Positions 44,264 to 55,673 of a DNA stretch of 64,000 bases are shown one piece after another (the first letter of the stretch is position 1; each line of letters begins with the position of its first letter). The translations under genes and the position numbers were made by a program. The notes beneath the pieces were generated by a model, which had not been told where the DNA came from, did not search any database, and was given only the letters and a program-made list of their open reading frames with translations. The stretch is taken from contig CM066291.1 of the NCBI GenBank assembly GCA_033816765.1, forward strand, positions 372,001 to 436,000. The letters are read 5' to 3'. Source of the DNA: Nothopassalora personata. Taxonomy: Eukaryota > Ascomycota > Dothideomycetes > Mycosphaerellales > Mycosphaerellaceae.

Positions 44264-45540
44264 GGTTATGTCTATTTGCGCAGTGTCAGGTCAAGCGAGC
44301 GGGAGCTAGTGGGCAACTTCCAGCTCTCGTATTGGATAAGTTTATGGTGAATCCTCTGTTTCATGGAATTCTGCCATACAGCGTGGATGACTTGACCAAA
44401 CGTAGTCCTACATATATCGTTACGGGTCAGAAAATTGCTCCTCTTTTCAAGCGACTCTGGTCCGTATTAGACAGGTGCCATCCTTTTGCCCAATACAAAG
44501 TCGGGAGCACGTAACGCACGTGGGGATGAAGCGAGCAATGTTCAAATCTAGTGTAGAATTAAATTTCTTAGTGAATCATCTTCGTCAAGTGGACCCCGCC
44601 ATAGTTCGTCAGCGTGTTTCGACATTGCAACGGCTTGGACAAGTGATTTCTAGGCCGCAGAGACTCTGGTCCGTCCCAAGCAGGTGCCATCCTATCCCGC
44701 AATGTAAAGTCGGAAGCGGGAAAGCATGTGGGAAGGAAGTGAGTAACTTTCGAATCTAGTATAGAAAATTCCTCGTAGCCTTGTTCGACATTGTTTCTCA
44801 CGAAACCGGTTCTTTCCCCTGTTTGCCTGTTTGCCTTTCCGCCTATGTGTCTATGTGCCTATGTGGCTATGAGTTTATGTGCCTATTGTGAGGAGGTGAA
44901 GTGCAGCAGCCAAGTTGAGTGCCTAAGGCACTCCTTGGCAGGGTCCAAGTTGGTACAGCCTTAGATATTATTGACACTACGCGCGAAGGTCGTCTCTGCC
45001 CTGCTATTACTGTCTAATACACTACTTACTCGTAGCCTTATCAAACACCCTCACACCTATGTGCCTATGTGCCTATTTACTTGTTTTAGAGTTAGATTCT
45101 AAAGTAAAATTTATAAGAGCTCCGCCTAATCATTAGCTAAGCAAGTATCGTACTATATAATACGCCTAGGATTCCTAAGTCTAAAGGTTCCAAAATCTTG
45201 AGACAAGAATATATTCGGCTATTGTTCGGCCTATACCTAGTAACAAACAGTCCCTTAACTAACTCTTACTGAGATCGCCTAAATCTTACTTGAGATTTAT
45301 CGCGCAAAATAGGTGAATAGGCATCAAAGGCCTAGAATCGCAATTTGTGCCGCCGGCACATAGGCACATACGGAGAAAGGCAAACAGGCACATAGACAAA
45401 CAGGCAAGAAACCGGACTCGTGAGAAACATGGTCAACCAGCCACGGCCGAATTTCTTAGCGACTCCTCTTGGTTGAGTGCAGTTGCTCCACGTGTTTCGA
45501 CGTTGCCACGGCTCAGAGACGTGATCTCTAGAGAACGTCT
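44264..45540. repeat. Diverged tandem repeat, unit about 208 bp
   Basis: At least three units in the same direction. The block around ACAGGTTATGTCTA (about 44264), ACAGGTGCCATCC (about 44473) and GCAGGTGCCATCC (about 44681) recurs at about 208-bp spacing. Matching downstream segments include TCTAGTGTAGAA (44550) against TCTAGTATAGAA (44755). The third unit is interrupted by the element at 44766-45454 and resumes at about 45455 (AATTTCTTAGCGACTCC against AATTTCTTAGTGAATCA at 44570). Copies differ mainly by transitions. Confidence 0.7.
44766..45454. mobile_element. MITE-like element with about 100-bp inverted ends
   Basis: The left end (about 44766-44870) and the reverse complement of the right end (about 45349-45454) share AAATTC, GTTTCTCACGA, CCGGTT, CCTGTTTGCCTTTC and a run of CTATGTGCC units. 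No coding capacity between. Size about 690 bp. It sits exactly where the tandem repeat is interrupted, so the repeat serves as an empty-site reference. Confidence 0.65.
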
Positions 45541-45899
45541 AGAGAATCGAATAAAACCACGCTACCGTGTAGATGTTGAAGGCCGGAGACGTATCTCAGT
45601 TTGTTCGAGAACGGTCTGAAATTCATAACATGGTGTCGGTAGCGAGGATGGCTTGCGTGACTGTTGACGCTGCTGGATGCATATTGGCTAGGTCTTAGGT
45701 CGTGGCTGTTGATGTATGATCCGGGCCATCTGGTTGTTGTGGTCGGGCTCATACCAACGTCATCTCTTGCGGATTGTTGCTGGTGATTGAACCTGATACA
45801 GGCAGTATACATATTAGTTGCAACGATTTCAGAGATGACATCCAACCTTGACGGCGTAGCAAAATTCACTCCTCATTTCGATTGCGACCTATCTTTAAC

Positions 45900-47297
45900 A
45901 TGTATCGTTTCTCATTCCTTCTAGCAGTGCTGCTGTTGACATTTGGACCAAAGAATGCACTTGCTCAAAAGAAACCAACCACCACAAAAGCCACTACAAC
46001 CACCACAAAAGCTCCTACCACAAGCAGCAACTTGCCCACGACAACCGCAACTAGTCTGGCTACAACTTCAGCTCCAGCAAGCACATTCAAGTTGCCAGCG
46101 CAGACGCCTAGTACGACAAGTGTTCCAGCTGGGTACCTTCGCGGAGTCAATACGGGCGGTTGGCTCATTCTTGAACCCTGGATGAATCCATCGTTGTTTG
46201 CGGGTTCTTCTGCTAAGGACCAAATGACCTTTGACATGACAATCACAGCCCAAACTGCCCTGGCCAACCACTGGGCAACCTACTTCACGCAAGGCGACGT
46301 GCAAGGTATCGCAGGCTACGGCATGAACGCGCTTCGTATACCGATAGGATTCTGGGCTTTTGACAATCTTAACACTCCCTTCCTCTCAGGAGCACAAGCA
46401 TATCTCGATCTTGCCATTGGTTGGGCGAGATTGTACGGCATGAAGGTCATTGTCGATATTCACGGCTCTCCCGGCTCTCAGAATGGTTGGGATCACAGTG
46501 GCAATGCCACGGGCTCGTCCTGGCAGTTAGGCTCCAACACATCCACCCTCGGTACCAACATGCTCCGCAATGTCGACGTTCTCAAGCAAGTCGGTCTCAA
46601 GTACGGCAGCTTGGCATACGCGGACGTCGTCCACGCGATTGAGATCGTCAACGAGCCAACTTCGTGGGCCTCGAACAACTTCAACGTTACGAAGAATTGG
46701 GCTGCGGCGTCGTACAATGCCATTAAGGGAGTCGCCACAAATCCGAATCTCCAGGTCATTACCCACGATGCGTTCATGGGGCCACAGAACTGGTACGATT
46801 TGTCGAGCGCCATCAACAATGGTTCTGCATCAACCATTGCCCCTTTCGGGGTTGATGTCCATTTGTATCAGAATATGGTTGCTGCCGACTCATCGCTCAA
46901 CATGGAGCAGCATATCGCCAAAGCCTGCGACTGGGGCAATGCCGCCAAGAGTTCTCTTATGCCGGTATATGTGGGCGAGTTTTCCGCTGCAGTCAACATT
47001 TGCGTAAATCCTGATGGATCGAGTTTTGGCAACGACGGGACCAAGACCTGCACGGTAACAGGATGTCAGTGTACTGACACCGTCTCGATCGACAAGTGGA
47101 GTCCTGCGCTGAAGAATGTTACGAGAATGTACTGGGAGGCACAGCTGCAGGCCTTTGAAAAAGCTAACACTGGATATTTTCTCTGGTCCATACACGGATT
47201 CGGTGCATGGTCGCTTGTCGACTTGTACAATGCCGGTATCATCGGGAAAACCATTAACGAGCGTGTATATGGCAAGCAGTGCAACTTTGTTGCTTAG
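45900..47297 (+). CDS. Secreted GH5 exo-beta-1,3-glucanase
   Basis: Single-exon, about 465 residues from the ATG at 45900 (the frame is open 18 bp further up but without ATG). Signal peptide MYRFSFLLAVLLLTFG..ALA, then a Thr/Ser/Pro-rich linker of about 55 residues, likely O-glycosylated. The GH5 (subfamily 9-like) catalytic domain follows, with RGVNTGGWLILEPWMNPSLF, MNALRIPIGFWAF, the acid/base Glu in AIEIVNEPTSW (about residue 251), the nucleophile Glu in YVGEFSAA (about 360) and GYFLWSIHGFGAWSL. It hydrolyses beta-1,3-glucan from chain ends in fungal wall remodelling. All catalytic residues intact. Last normal gene before the RIP-affected block. Confidence 0.92.
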   Translation: MYRFSFLLAVLLLTFGPKNALAQKKPTTTKATTTTTKAPTTSSNLPTTTATSLATTSAPASTFKLPAQTPSTTSVPAGYLRGVNTGGWLILEPWMNPSLFAGSSAKDQMTFDMTITAQTALANHWATYFTQGDVQGIAGYGMNALRIPIGFWAFDNLNTPFLSGAQAYLDLAIGWARLYGMKVIVDIHGSPGSQNGWDHSGNATGSSWQLGSNTSTLGTNMLRNVDVLKQVGLKYGSLAYADVVHAIEIVNEPTSWASNNFNVTKNWAAASYNAIKGVATNPNLQVITHDAFMGPQNWYDLSSAINNGSASTIAPFGVDVHLYQNMVAADSSLNMEQHIAKACDWGNAAKSSLMPVYVGEFSAAVNICVNPDGSSFGNDGTKTCTVTGCQCTDTVSIDKWSPALKNVTRMYWEAQLQAFEKANTGYFLWSIHGFGAWSLVDLYNAGIIGKTINERVYGKQCNFVA

Positions 47298-47700
47298 TGA
47301 GGTTCTTGCGTTTGTCTATACAAAGATGGAGAAGAGAGTCGAATGAGTGATGGAAGAATCGATCATATGAAGGCAAGAAGGAAACACTGGCTATTTCTCA
47401 TCGGTCTTGTGCGAACACGGTCTGAGCTTCATTTTCGCTGTATTCTAGAACAATTTTATGTTCTTGCACAATATGTATATAACTGTATACATTTTTCCTG
47501 CATGTTCGCAAAATACTTCTTGAGTTTTCGAATGGATAACCCGTGCCATTCTTACGCTTCGAGCCTAACTCTCAAGAACTTCTTCAAGCGCTGAAAATGA
47601 TCCTTCGGAATGCATCATGCCAGCTCATTCCTTGCCACAGCGACGACGTGTATCGTGAACGCGAGCATACTGGTCCGAATCGAAGCCATTTATAAAGATC
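47298..47700. other. 3' flank of the glucanase gene, transition to repeat block
   Basis: No gene. Composition drifts to AT-rich toward 47.7 kb. Confidence 0.5.
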
Positions 47701-47759
47701 CTCGTTCGTCGGTTACTAAGGAAGCTTTCTATCGATTTTATCTACCTTTCTTTTTTATA

Positions 47760-47760
<1 letters not shown>

Positions 47761-47790
<30 letters not shown>
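47761..47790. repeat. (TA)n microsatellite
   Basis: About 14 uninterrupted TA units at the start of the AT-rich block. Confidence 0.95.
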
Positions 47791-48324
47791 CTAAGCTTCT
47801 ATAGAATACGTTATTAACAGCTCTTAAAGTGTCTTAAAGTAATAGGTTTACTATTTACCTACTTCTCCTATTCTATACGTTATATCTCTTCTCGAAATAG
47901 AAAGTAGTAATAGCGTATATCTACCTCTAATTATATAATACTTTATAACGAGTCTAGTCTTAGACATATTCTCTATTAATATACATCTATAGTCGTTTAT
48001 AGTACGATATAGAGAGTAAGCTTTTCTTTAGCTATAATACCTTTCCTATTTAGTAAGTAGTATAGGTAAAAATCTAGACCTCTAACTTTTTATAAGGGTA
48101 GCCTATAGCTAATCCTTATATATAATGCGGCTATACCCGGCTTAGTAAGCCGTATATAATGCGTATACGTATACTAAGAGACGCGTATAGCGTCTATAGA
48201 AGAAGGTAAGCTTTAGTTTATCTATAATTAGAAGATCGTAGGCGTACTATATATTGTAATATCCTCTTATAGCCCTTATAGTCCTAATAGTTCTAAAGCT
48301 TCCCCTCGTTATAATCTATATATA

Positions 48325-48718
48325 TGTTAGGTTTAGTATAACCTAATAATATTACAAGTTAAGAAGATAAGCTTAATCGGGTTTGTTCTCGGGCCGATAG
48401 GAAGTCGAGGGAAAGTAATAAAGCAGTAGCTATCTTGTCTCGTAAAGACTAAGTAGCAGTAAGGTAGAGGTCGGGTTATAGTATATTCTAAATAGTAATA
48501 TTAAATAGTAAGTTAAACGCATCGAAACTATAAGGGATTCTTAGCGTTCCTAAATATAAAGGAGACATTACTAGTCTTAGCCGTAATTACTCGGTTACTA
48601 GTAAGTGAGTAATCTTGAATTACTAAGTTACTAGTAAGTAGGTAATCTCGTGTAGCGCACGTAATACTTCTTAGCTAATGGCTATACGTGCCGTTATAGC
48701 TATGTCCAAACCGTAACA
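48325..48718 (-). mobile_element. LTR of a gypsy-type element, apparently solo
   Basis: Reads TGTTACGGTTTGGACATAG to ...ACCTAACA on the reverse strand, about 394 bp. It matches 58146-58538 almost throughout in the opposite orientation, the differences being transitions. No matching internal region adjoins it and no clear 5-bp target duplication is visible. Confidence 0.8.
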
Positions 48719-48796
48719 CTATCCCTCTTCTAGTCTAGCTTCGTCCCGAAGCTTATATAAGATAACATAATGTCCCTTCGTGTCGAGCTATTAACG

Positions 48797-50050
48797 ATGT
48801 CTTCTTCTTCTTCTAAAAACCGCCTCCGGCTTACTAAAGAAATAAACGAGTACGGTCGTCCCGTTATTGATTGATTATTCCATTAACGTGCTATTTGAGT
48901 CAAAGACTATGCAACACGGGTCTCGAGAACGAGACCAAAATTTGAGAGAGAAGGAGAAAAGCCCCGTCGTACCCCGGACGTAAAAACTCCTTAAAAGATG
49001 CGAGCAACGCTCGCTATTCGAACCGTAAATCGAATATATTGCGGCGTAGTACGCGCGTACCCGGTAGTCGTGTCTTGTCGAGAATTGCGGTTTGTCGCCT
49101 TGCCCCGGGCGAGACAAGTTTTGCGCCCGTGTCTCGTTCTTGTTTTAAAAAGCCAAGCCGGCCGTACCCGTACGCACCGAGCAAAATCCCAAGAAACACC
49201 CGTTGCCTCTGTTTCAATCCAGTCGCGTTCTCCGGTCTCGAGTGTAGCTCCTCGGTCGCAGTGGCCTCGCTGTCGTCCCCCCCTCGGCCTCTCTTGGTTC
49301 CAGCCGTGCAGTATACGTGGTTTGCGCCCCTAAACGCCTCTCTTGGTTCCAGCCGGCAGTTTACGTGGTTTGCCGGGACGACAGGTAGACAGCGCCTTCG
49401 TTGTTCGAGCGACGTGTACGCTATGTACGTCGCTTTCCCTTCTCGCAGTTCCGGAGTTCTTGTTTGTAGATTTTGAGCGTATCTCGTTCGTTCGGTTCGT
49501 CCGACCTGTCTTTTCTTGTTTCGAGTCGAGTAGGCTTGTATTTTTCGAGAGAGAGAGTCTTAGTTTCTCTTCGTCGTAACGAAGATACTTACGTCGTCCG
49601 CCGCGTGAAGGCGCTCTCTATAGGACGACGGTCGTCCCGTTAATCTAGCCTACGATTACTGTTTCTAGAACGGTCTTTCCTATATTGCTATAGAGGGAAA
49701 CTTTCGGCTTCGCTATTCCGAATACGTTCGTTGCGGGCGGAAATGCGTAAACTTGTCCTAGGAATCGCTAGACAAGACTCGTAACGAGTATCGGAAGAAG
49801 GTCGAGAAGGATAAGGAGGATTTAGCGGAGGTATTAGCGCGGTTAATGCGGGATAAAGCGATACTTCGCTAAGCGGAGGAGCGCGCGCGTAAGAAGGCGT
49901 AATGTCTAGAGGCCGAAATAGAGGTCTCTAGAGAAATTAAGGACGTCGATTGTCCTACTATAGACGCGACCGTTAGTCTGTCTCCCGCCGTGTAGTCCTC
50001 GATCGACTTTATTAATAACGCGATTAACTTTTCTAGTTCCTCATAGGGGA
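48797..50050 (+). pseudogene. RIP-killed repeat gene with Cys pair and coiled coil
   Basis: From the ATG at 48797 (MSSSSSKNRLRLTKEINEYG) the frame is interrupted by several TGA/TAA/TAG codons. Near 49710-49960 it reads RLRYSEYVRCGRKCVNLS, followed by a charged heptad-like stretch (KDKEDLAEVLARLMRDKAIL). Such Cys-plus-coil proteins of unknown function accompany repeats in fungi. The middle (about 49000-49560) is CG-rich and frame-ambiguous. Confidence 0.5.
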
Positions 50051-50087
50051 TATATTCTTATAAGTTCTCCGTTTCCCTTATTAAAAC

Positions 50088-50212
50088 CGGTTATATAGCT
50101 TAGTAGTTAGACCGTCGGGGCATAACCTATATATAAATAAATTCTCCTTACCCTTAGGCGAAGGTTCGTTAAAGGTATCCTAAGGTTGTAGGTTTAATTC
50201 CTACTTTAACTG
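50088..50212 (+). other. tRNA-like Pol III promoter remnant (possible SINE head)
   Basis: TATAGCTTAGTAGTTAGAC resembles an A box and GGTTTAATTCC a damaged B box, about 90 bp apart. The ends CGGTTAT and TTAACTG can pair as an acceptor stem. Too degenerate for a functional tRNA. Confidence 0.3.
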
Positions 50213-50289
50213 CTTTCTAGTAGATTAGTCTCTAGCGGAGGTCGATCTACTAGTACGTTTTTAGTACTCCTAGATCCTTTACTAACAGT

Positions 50290-50440
50290 TCTATAGGTGT
50301 TCTTTTAGTTCCTAGGTATTTTCTAATTCGTCGTATCCTTTCTACTTAATAAGGTATCGCTAACCTCTTCTATCTAGGATTCTTTCGACTTCGAATTCGT
50401 TCTCTACTTCCGGCTCGAAATAGAAGCTCTCTTAGTAAGG
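50290..50440 (-). pseudogene. Chromodomain remnant of the chromovirus pol
   Basis: Reverse strand reads EFEVERILDRRG, a stop, RYLIK, a stop, KGYDELENT, the chromodomain core with the two Trp positions changed to stops, preceded by the HISKLEP-like linker (YISKLEPVDAETPY). Chromodomains direct chromoviruses to heterochromatin. Confidence 0.85.
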
Positions 50441-51149
50441 TGTCTCGGCGTCTACGGGTTCTAACTTAGAGATATAGAAGACTAGGTAGATTTTTACGTC
50501 TAGTAGTAGTCGTAGGCGGTAGTTAACTAGTCCTATAACTTTATTAATAGAAAATAGTCCGACCTTAACGTAATCTAGTTTCTTAGTCTATCTTCTTATT
50601 CTTAAGTTTTTTATAAGGAGATAGACCTTATCCTCCTCTTTTAGTAGAGGTGCTATTTTTCTCGTATCTTACCGTTATTAAGACAATTTTTATTATATAT
50701 CTTCGATCGCCTTACGTGTTTCTTTATACACTTCCTTGAGAGTATCCGTCGTTACGATTGCTCTTTTAGCTTATAGGTAGAATCTAGGTGTTCCGAATAG
50801 GTTAGGATCCTTACTAAAGTTCGCATAAAATAGTGTCGTTAAAGTTGTCTCTAATTTGTAGTTGTTTAGTGTAATCTACGCTATTAGCAGTAATAAAACC
50901 TAGTTGTCTTATACGTAGTTAATCTAGTGTCGTAGGTATTGTTCTAGCGTCTAATTTATTCTTTTAGTCTATCCGTCTATTTCCGGATAATATGCTATTA
51001 ATAGCTTGTGTTTAATTCCGATAGTTCCTATAAGCGTTTTCTAGTAATTTAATGTAAATAGCTTATCTCTATCCGTTATAAACGCTTAAGGGAATCCGTA
51101 GTATCGGATAAGTCTATCTAGTACGAGGTATCCGAGCTACTCTACATTA

Positions 51150-51620
51150 TACGTCTCTAATGTAGGAATAAAGTGTGCGTATTTCGTAAGTCTATTAACT
51201 ATAACTAGTATTATGTCGTATAGTTGTTTCGTAACTTAATCCTTTAACGGTAGGAGTTTCGTAATAAAGTCTATTAGAACTTCGTCCTATGGTTTTGTCG
51301 GTAGTGTCCTAAACTGTAGGTAACCGTATTTCGTATGTCTCGTAGCCTTGTTTTGCTAGTAGTGTACGTATTATTTAATATAGCGTAACACCTTAAGTCT
51401 TATCTATAGGAATAAGAAGCTACGCTATATTAGGTCTATTATCTTTAAAGTTCTAGGGTGTCCGTAAGTTAGTCCGTTATAATGTTATTATATGCATTCT
51501 TCTTCTCGATCCTTTAGTACTTAGTATTTTCCTTATAATATAGGGAATTATTCGTCCTTATCGCCTAATATCCGTACGATGTTATTAAATTCTCTAGTGT
51601 TAGCACTAAGACTTCCGTCG
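51150..51620 (-). pseudogene. Integrase remnant
   Basis: Reverse strand reads HYNGLTYGHPRTLKIIDLI, then QNKATRHTKYGYLQFRTLP, then EVLIDFITKLLPLKD and YDIILVIVNRLTKYAHFIP. This is the zinc-binding start and DDE core of a gypsy integrase with the expected D in the LIDFI segment; some His and Cys are changed to Tyr. Confidence 0.85.
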
Positions 51621-52399
51621 GGGTTCGTCTTTAGTATTTTGCGTTATACTAGTTCTTTTCCTTCTATATAGTCGCTTCTTCGGCTTAGCGCGTCGGCGCG
51701 GCTATTCTCTCGTCCTAGAGTATATTTAATTTCGAACTTATACTATCCTAGTAGCTCCGACTAGCGGGCTTGCCTTCGGGTAAGTTCTTTCGTCGTCGTA
51801 AAGTACGTAAGATTCTTATAGTTAGAAAGAATCGTTAACTTCGGTAGGCCCTCGATATATACTCTCTAATGTTATACAGTAGTAACAATAGCTAGAAGCT
51901 CTTTATTATAGATATTGTAGTTCTATTCCGCTATAGTTATTTTCCGGGAGTAATAGGCTACTAGGTGTCTCTACCTATCGTATGTCTATGTTAGACACGC
52001 GCCTATTGCTATATTAGACGCATCGGTCTAGATGTAGACTTCCTTACTACTATCGAATAGTCGAAGCGTAGGGGCTAGAGCGCATTATTCTTTAAGTTTC
52101 TTAAATGCTTTAATCTATTCCTTTCCCTATTTCTAGGTAACGTCTTTTCTCGTAAGCATCGTTATTAGTGCTACTATCTTTACGTAGTCCTTAATGAATT
52201 TCCGGTTATAGTTCGCTAGTCTAAGGAATAATTATACGTCCTTAACTGTTTTTAGTTCTAGCTATTCTCTAATTAACTATATCTTCGTAGGGTCGATGGT
52301 TATCCCTATAGTACTAATAATAAAGCCTAAGAATTTAACTTCTTTCTTATAGAATTCGCATTTCTCGGGTGTTATCTTAAATCCTAAACGCGTAAGTCG

Positions 52400-52960
52400 T
52401 TTAAATACGTCCTAGACCTGTTTTATGTAATTCTAAAGGGATCCTTTCGTGTAGACTAATATATCGTCTATATAAGCGATAACGTATACGTCGAGTAGGT
52501 CTCTAAGTGTCTCGTTAATAAGGTCCTAATAGGATGCGGGTACGTTAGTTAATCCTATTAGCATAACTAAGAATTCGTAGAGTCCGTATCTTATTCTAAA
52601 AGCGGTTTTCTATTCTTCTCCTTCCGCTATCCGTATAGCGTAGAAGGCATCTCGTAGGTTAATCTTTATATACTAGTCTAATCCGGTTAATCTATCTTAT
52701 GCTTCTTCGATATTAGGTAGCGGGTATCGGTTCTTAATCGTAATCTCGTTTAACTTCCTATAGTCTTGTACGAGTCGTAACTTCCCGTTTGCTTTTAGAA
52801 CGAACATGCATAGAGTTCCTACACTTAAGGTGGATCTTCTTATCTATCCTTTAGCTAGCTTCTCCTTTAGCTATTCTCGTAGGGTCTACAGCTCTGTCTT
52901 AGACATTTAATATAGGGGTCCCTATAGAGGCTCTTTCCCTAGCTAAATGTTAATCTTGTG
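52400..52960 (-). pseudogene. Reverse transcriptase remnant
   Basis: Reverse strand reads [35 protein letters not shown] and VIAYIDDILVYT (YIDD at about 52455-52480). All are core gypsy RT motifs; interrupting stops are TAG/TAA. Confidence 0.92.
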
Positions 52961-53249
52961 ATCCTATAGGCGGTACTTAGGTAAGGCGGTTTTGCCTCTC
53001 TCCTCTTTAAAGAGTCGCGACTACTTACGATACTCCTTAGGAATACTTAACTCTAAGATGTTAGTATTCTTCGATAGTGCGTTACTTCTATTACTTCTAG
53101 TAACTTTGTAACCCGGCGGCCCTACGCTAGTGTCTATCCCGGTCGAAGGTAGTTCTTCTATCCTTCTGGTCGGCGTAAGCTTGAATGCGTTAAGCTGTTT
53201 CCTTGCCTTATCTACTATCGTCCGCTGTCGATACGTAGGCTAAATGTCG

Positions 53250-53600
53250 ATAAAGTAGTCGCATGACCTAAATGTAAGTACTCCTCTTCTCTAGTCGATT
53301 ACTAGATTATGCTTTCTTAACTAAGGCATACCTAATACTATGTTATAACTAGCTATATTAGTGACATCTAAGGTAATATTCTCGTAGTGCTATTAGATAG
53401 CTAGTAGCAATAGTGTCGTCTCCTATTCTACGCTAGGTAACGATAATCCGTTTACCGCGATTAACTCGTAACCCTATTTCTTCTTTAGGGTAGCTAACCC
53501 GTTTCTTCTTATAAAAGACTCGGAGATAAAATTCCCCGCTGCTCCTAAGTCGATTATAACACTAGTCTTATGTCCGTTAACGATTGCTTATGTCTAGAAA
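53250..53600 (-). pseudogene. Retroviral-type aspartic protease remnant
   Basis: Reverse strand reads VIIDLGAAGNFISESFIRRN (catalytic D-x-G-A) and, downstream, NIVLGMP followed by a stop where Trp is usual. The position between gag and RT fits. Confidence 0.85.
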
Positions 53601-54599
53601 ACTGTGTTTAATGTCGATGCGTGAGCCTAAGTATTGTATAACTCCCTCCGGTCGCTTATTCCTAGGGAGCTAATCCTTTTCCTGAATAGTATATAGTTCG
53701 CTGTACTTCGTGCCTAGAGGCTTCGGCTAGAACCTATAGCCCTTTGCCCTATGTCTACACTTATAGTCTATTACGTTCCTAGATCTTCTACGATTCTAAG
53801 TAGAGAGCCCGTACATACTATACTACTGTTCGTAGTTCGTTTAAGACGAAAGTTCCTACCGGTGTTAGGTATCCGGTATCCATTATTTAGCTTCCTATAG
53901 GTAGTCGTTCGATAACCGCTTTAGCTAAGTTCTTAGTATTGTTTATAGTTAGGTAGCCCTATACTATGCCCCTTATTGTGTCGAGTGTCTTATCGAATTC
54001 GTTAGGGTTTAGGTATCGTTTCCCTAAGAACTTTAGTAGGAATTCTTCGTGCCTTCGTTAGAGGTAGATAATTAACTTATAGAGTTTCCTTAGCGCATCT
54101 ACCGTGAATGTGTATACTTCGTTTTCGTCGTCGGTGTCGCTCTCTTCTTCTTCGGATGAGTCCTCGCTTAACTCCTCCGGTACGTAATCTTCTTTAATAG
54201 TATCTAGTTCGTTTGTTTATTATTCTAGTGCTAGTAACTAGCGTCCGTTCTATTCTAGATCCTAGTTTTCTTTATTGTCGTTATCGAAGCAAGATTCGTC
54301 GATGTCTACTTCTTAGAGCTTGTTTTATCCGTACTAAGCTCCTAGGGTTCCTACTAGTTATCGTAGCTAGTACCCTACGCCTAACTTAGCGTCGTAGTAG
54401 GTTTAACACGAGTCCTAGTAATAGAATCGCTAATGAAGGCTTCCGTAACCGTGTCGAGATTCCTTCTTAACTTTATAGTTAACTCCTCGTACTATTATGC
54501 TAAACAATCTAATAGTCTTTAATTATTAGTTATTCGGTAGTAGTATATGTTATTAAACATAGTATCCTCCTCGTCCTTATAAGGGGTCTAGGAGAGGCG

Positions 54600-55640
54600 T
54601 CGTAACCCGGTTACTATCCTTCTCCTCTACTCTCTAGGTATAGTTAAATTATCGGGGTCTAACACTAATCCTAGATTTGCTTACCTTTAGTTGCATTATA
54701 TTAAACTGCTCGCGGCGCACTATATTTTTACCGCGGCAATCCCGTGCTATGTAACCTTCCTTACTATAGGCATAGCATGTAAGTTTTCCTTTTCCTTTAA
54801 AGAGCTTTCCGTAGCCCCTACTCTTATCGATCCTCCGTCCTCGTTAGGTAACGTCTAGTTCTATTAGCTGTAGTCTATAGTAGGGCTATCTTTATCGTGA
54901 GAATTCTCCCTTCGTAACGTATCCTCCTAAGGGTCTACGATCTGGAGCGTATCCTACTATACCTCCTACTTTAGAGTCGTGTTTCTTTTCCTAGTGTCGT
55001 TCCTAGAGCTAGTTATCGATGTTAATCGACGCCTTTATTAGCTCTTCGAGGTTAGTAATCTGTCCCCCGTGTCTTATTAACTCGTCCTTAACGGAGTCCT
55101 TAAGTCTACGTCGGAACATAGTTATTAACGCCGTCTAGTCCTATCTAGTAATTTGTCCGTATTCTTCGAATTTAGCGGCATACTCTAAAGCGGACGTCTT
55201 CTACTTTAGGTATTAAATGATTCGTATAGCCTATTAGACTTCGTTCGAGGTTCTAAAGATTAACTTTATCTTATCTTTAAAGAGGGTGTAGCTCCTAAAC
55301 ATTCCGGTAGGGTCTAATCGTCCTATACCTTTAAGGTATTCCTTAAGGTAAGGTTTAATCTAGTTCTACGCACTTCCGCGAAGGTACGTAATAGCGAAGA
55401 TAGTTCTTTTATTAGCATCGAGTAGGTTAAACATGAGATACATATCTATCTAATTGATCTAGTCGTCGAACTTAGCCCTATCTCTATAGAAGAGGTCTAG
55501 CTTAGTAGCCTTAACGTCGTTCTTCCTTAGAGTAGGCTCGTTGTCGTTATTAGACTTATCGTCCTTCGTAGTGGTCTATTATAGTAGCGTACGGCGGATG
55601 CTTCCTACTTCGCTAGGGGCGGGTGTTCCCCTACTAGCTG
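54600..55640 (-). pseudogene. Gag remnant with damaged zinc knuckle
   Basis: Near 54720-54790 the reverse strand reads CYAYSKEGYIARDCRGKN. In the CCHC pattern the second Cys and the His have become Tyr, each by one transition. It is followed by IVRREQFNIMQ, shared with the forward copy at about 59.48 kb. Confidence 0.8.
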
Positions 55641-55673
55641 CTTAAGTAGCGCTTATCCTAAGGGCGTTTAAAG

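Noticed and set aside
44815..45420. CRISPR-like short repeats (CTATGTGCC / CCTGTTTGCC)
   Set aside because: Units are adjacent without unique spacers, are inverted at the two ends, and the genome is eukaryotic.
48998..49579. Forward and reverse open frames in a CG-rich part of the repeat block
   Set aside because: Overlapping frames without recognisable protein patterns; the openness follows from CG-rich sequence poor in stop codons.
50088..50212. Functional tRNA gene
   Set aside because: B box is damaged and the stems are incomplete; kept only as a tRNA-like remnant.
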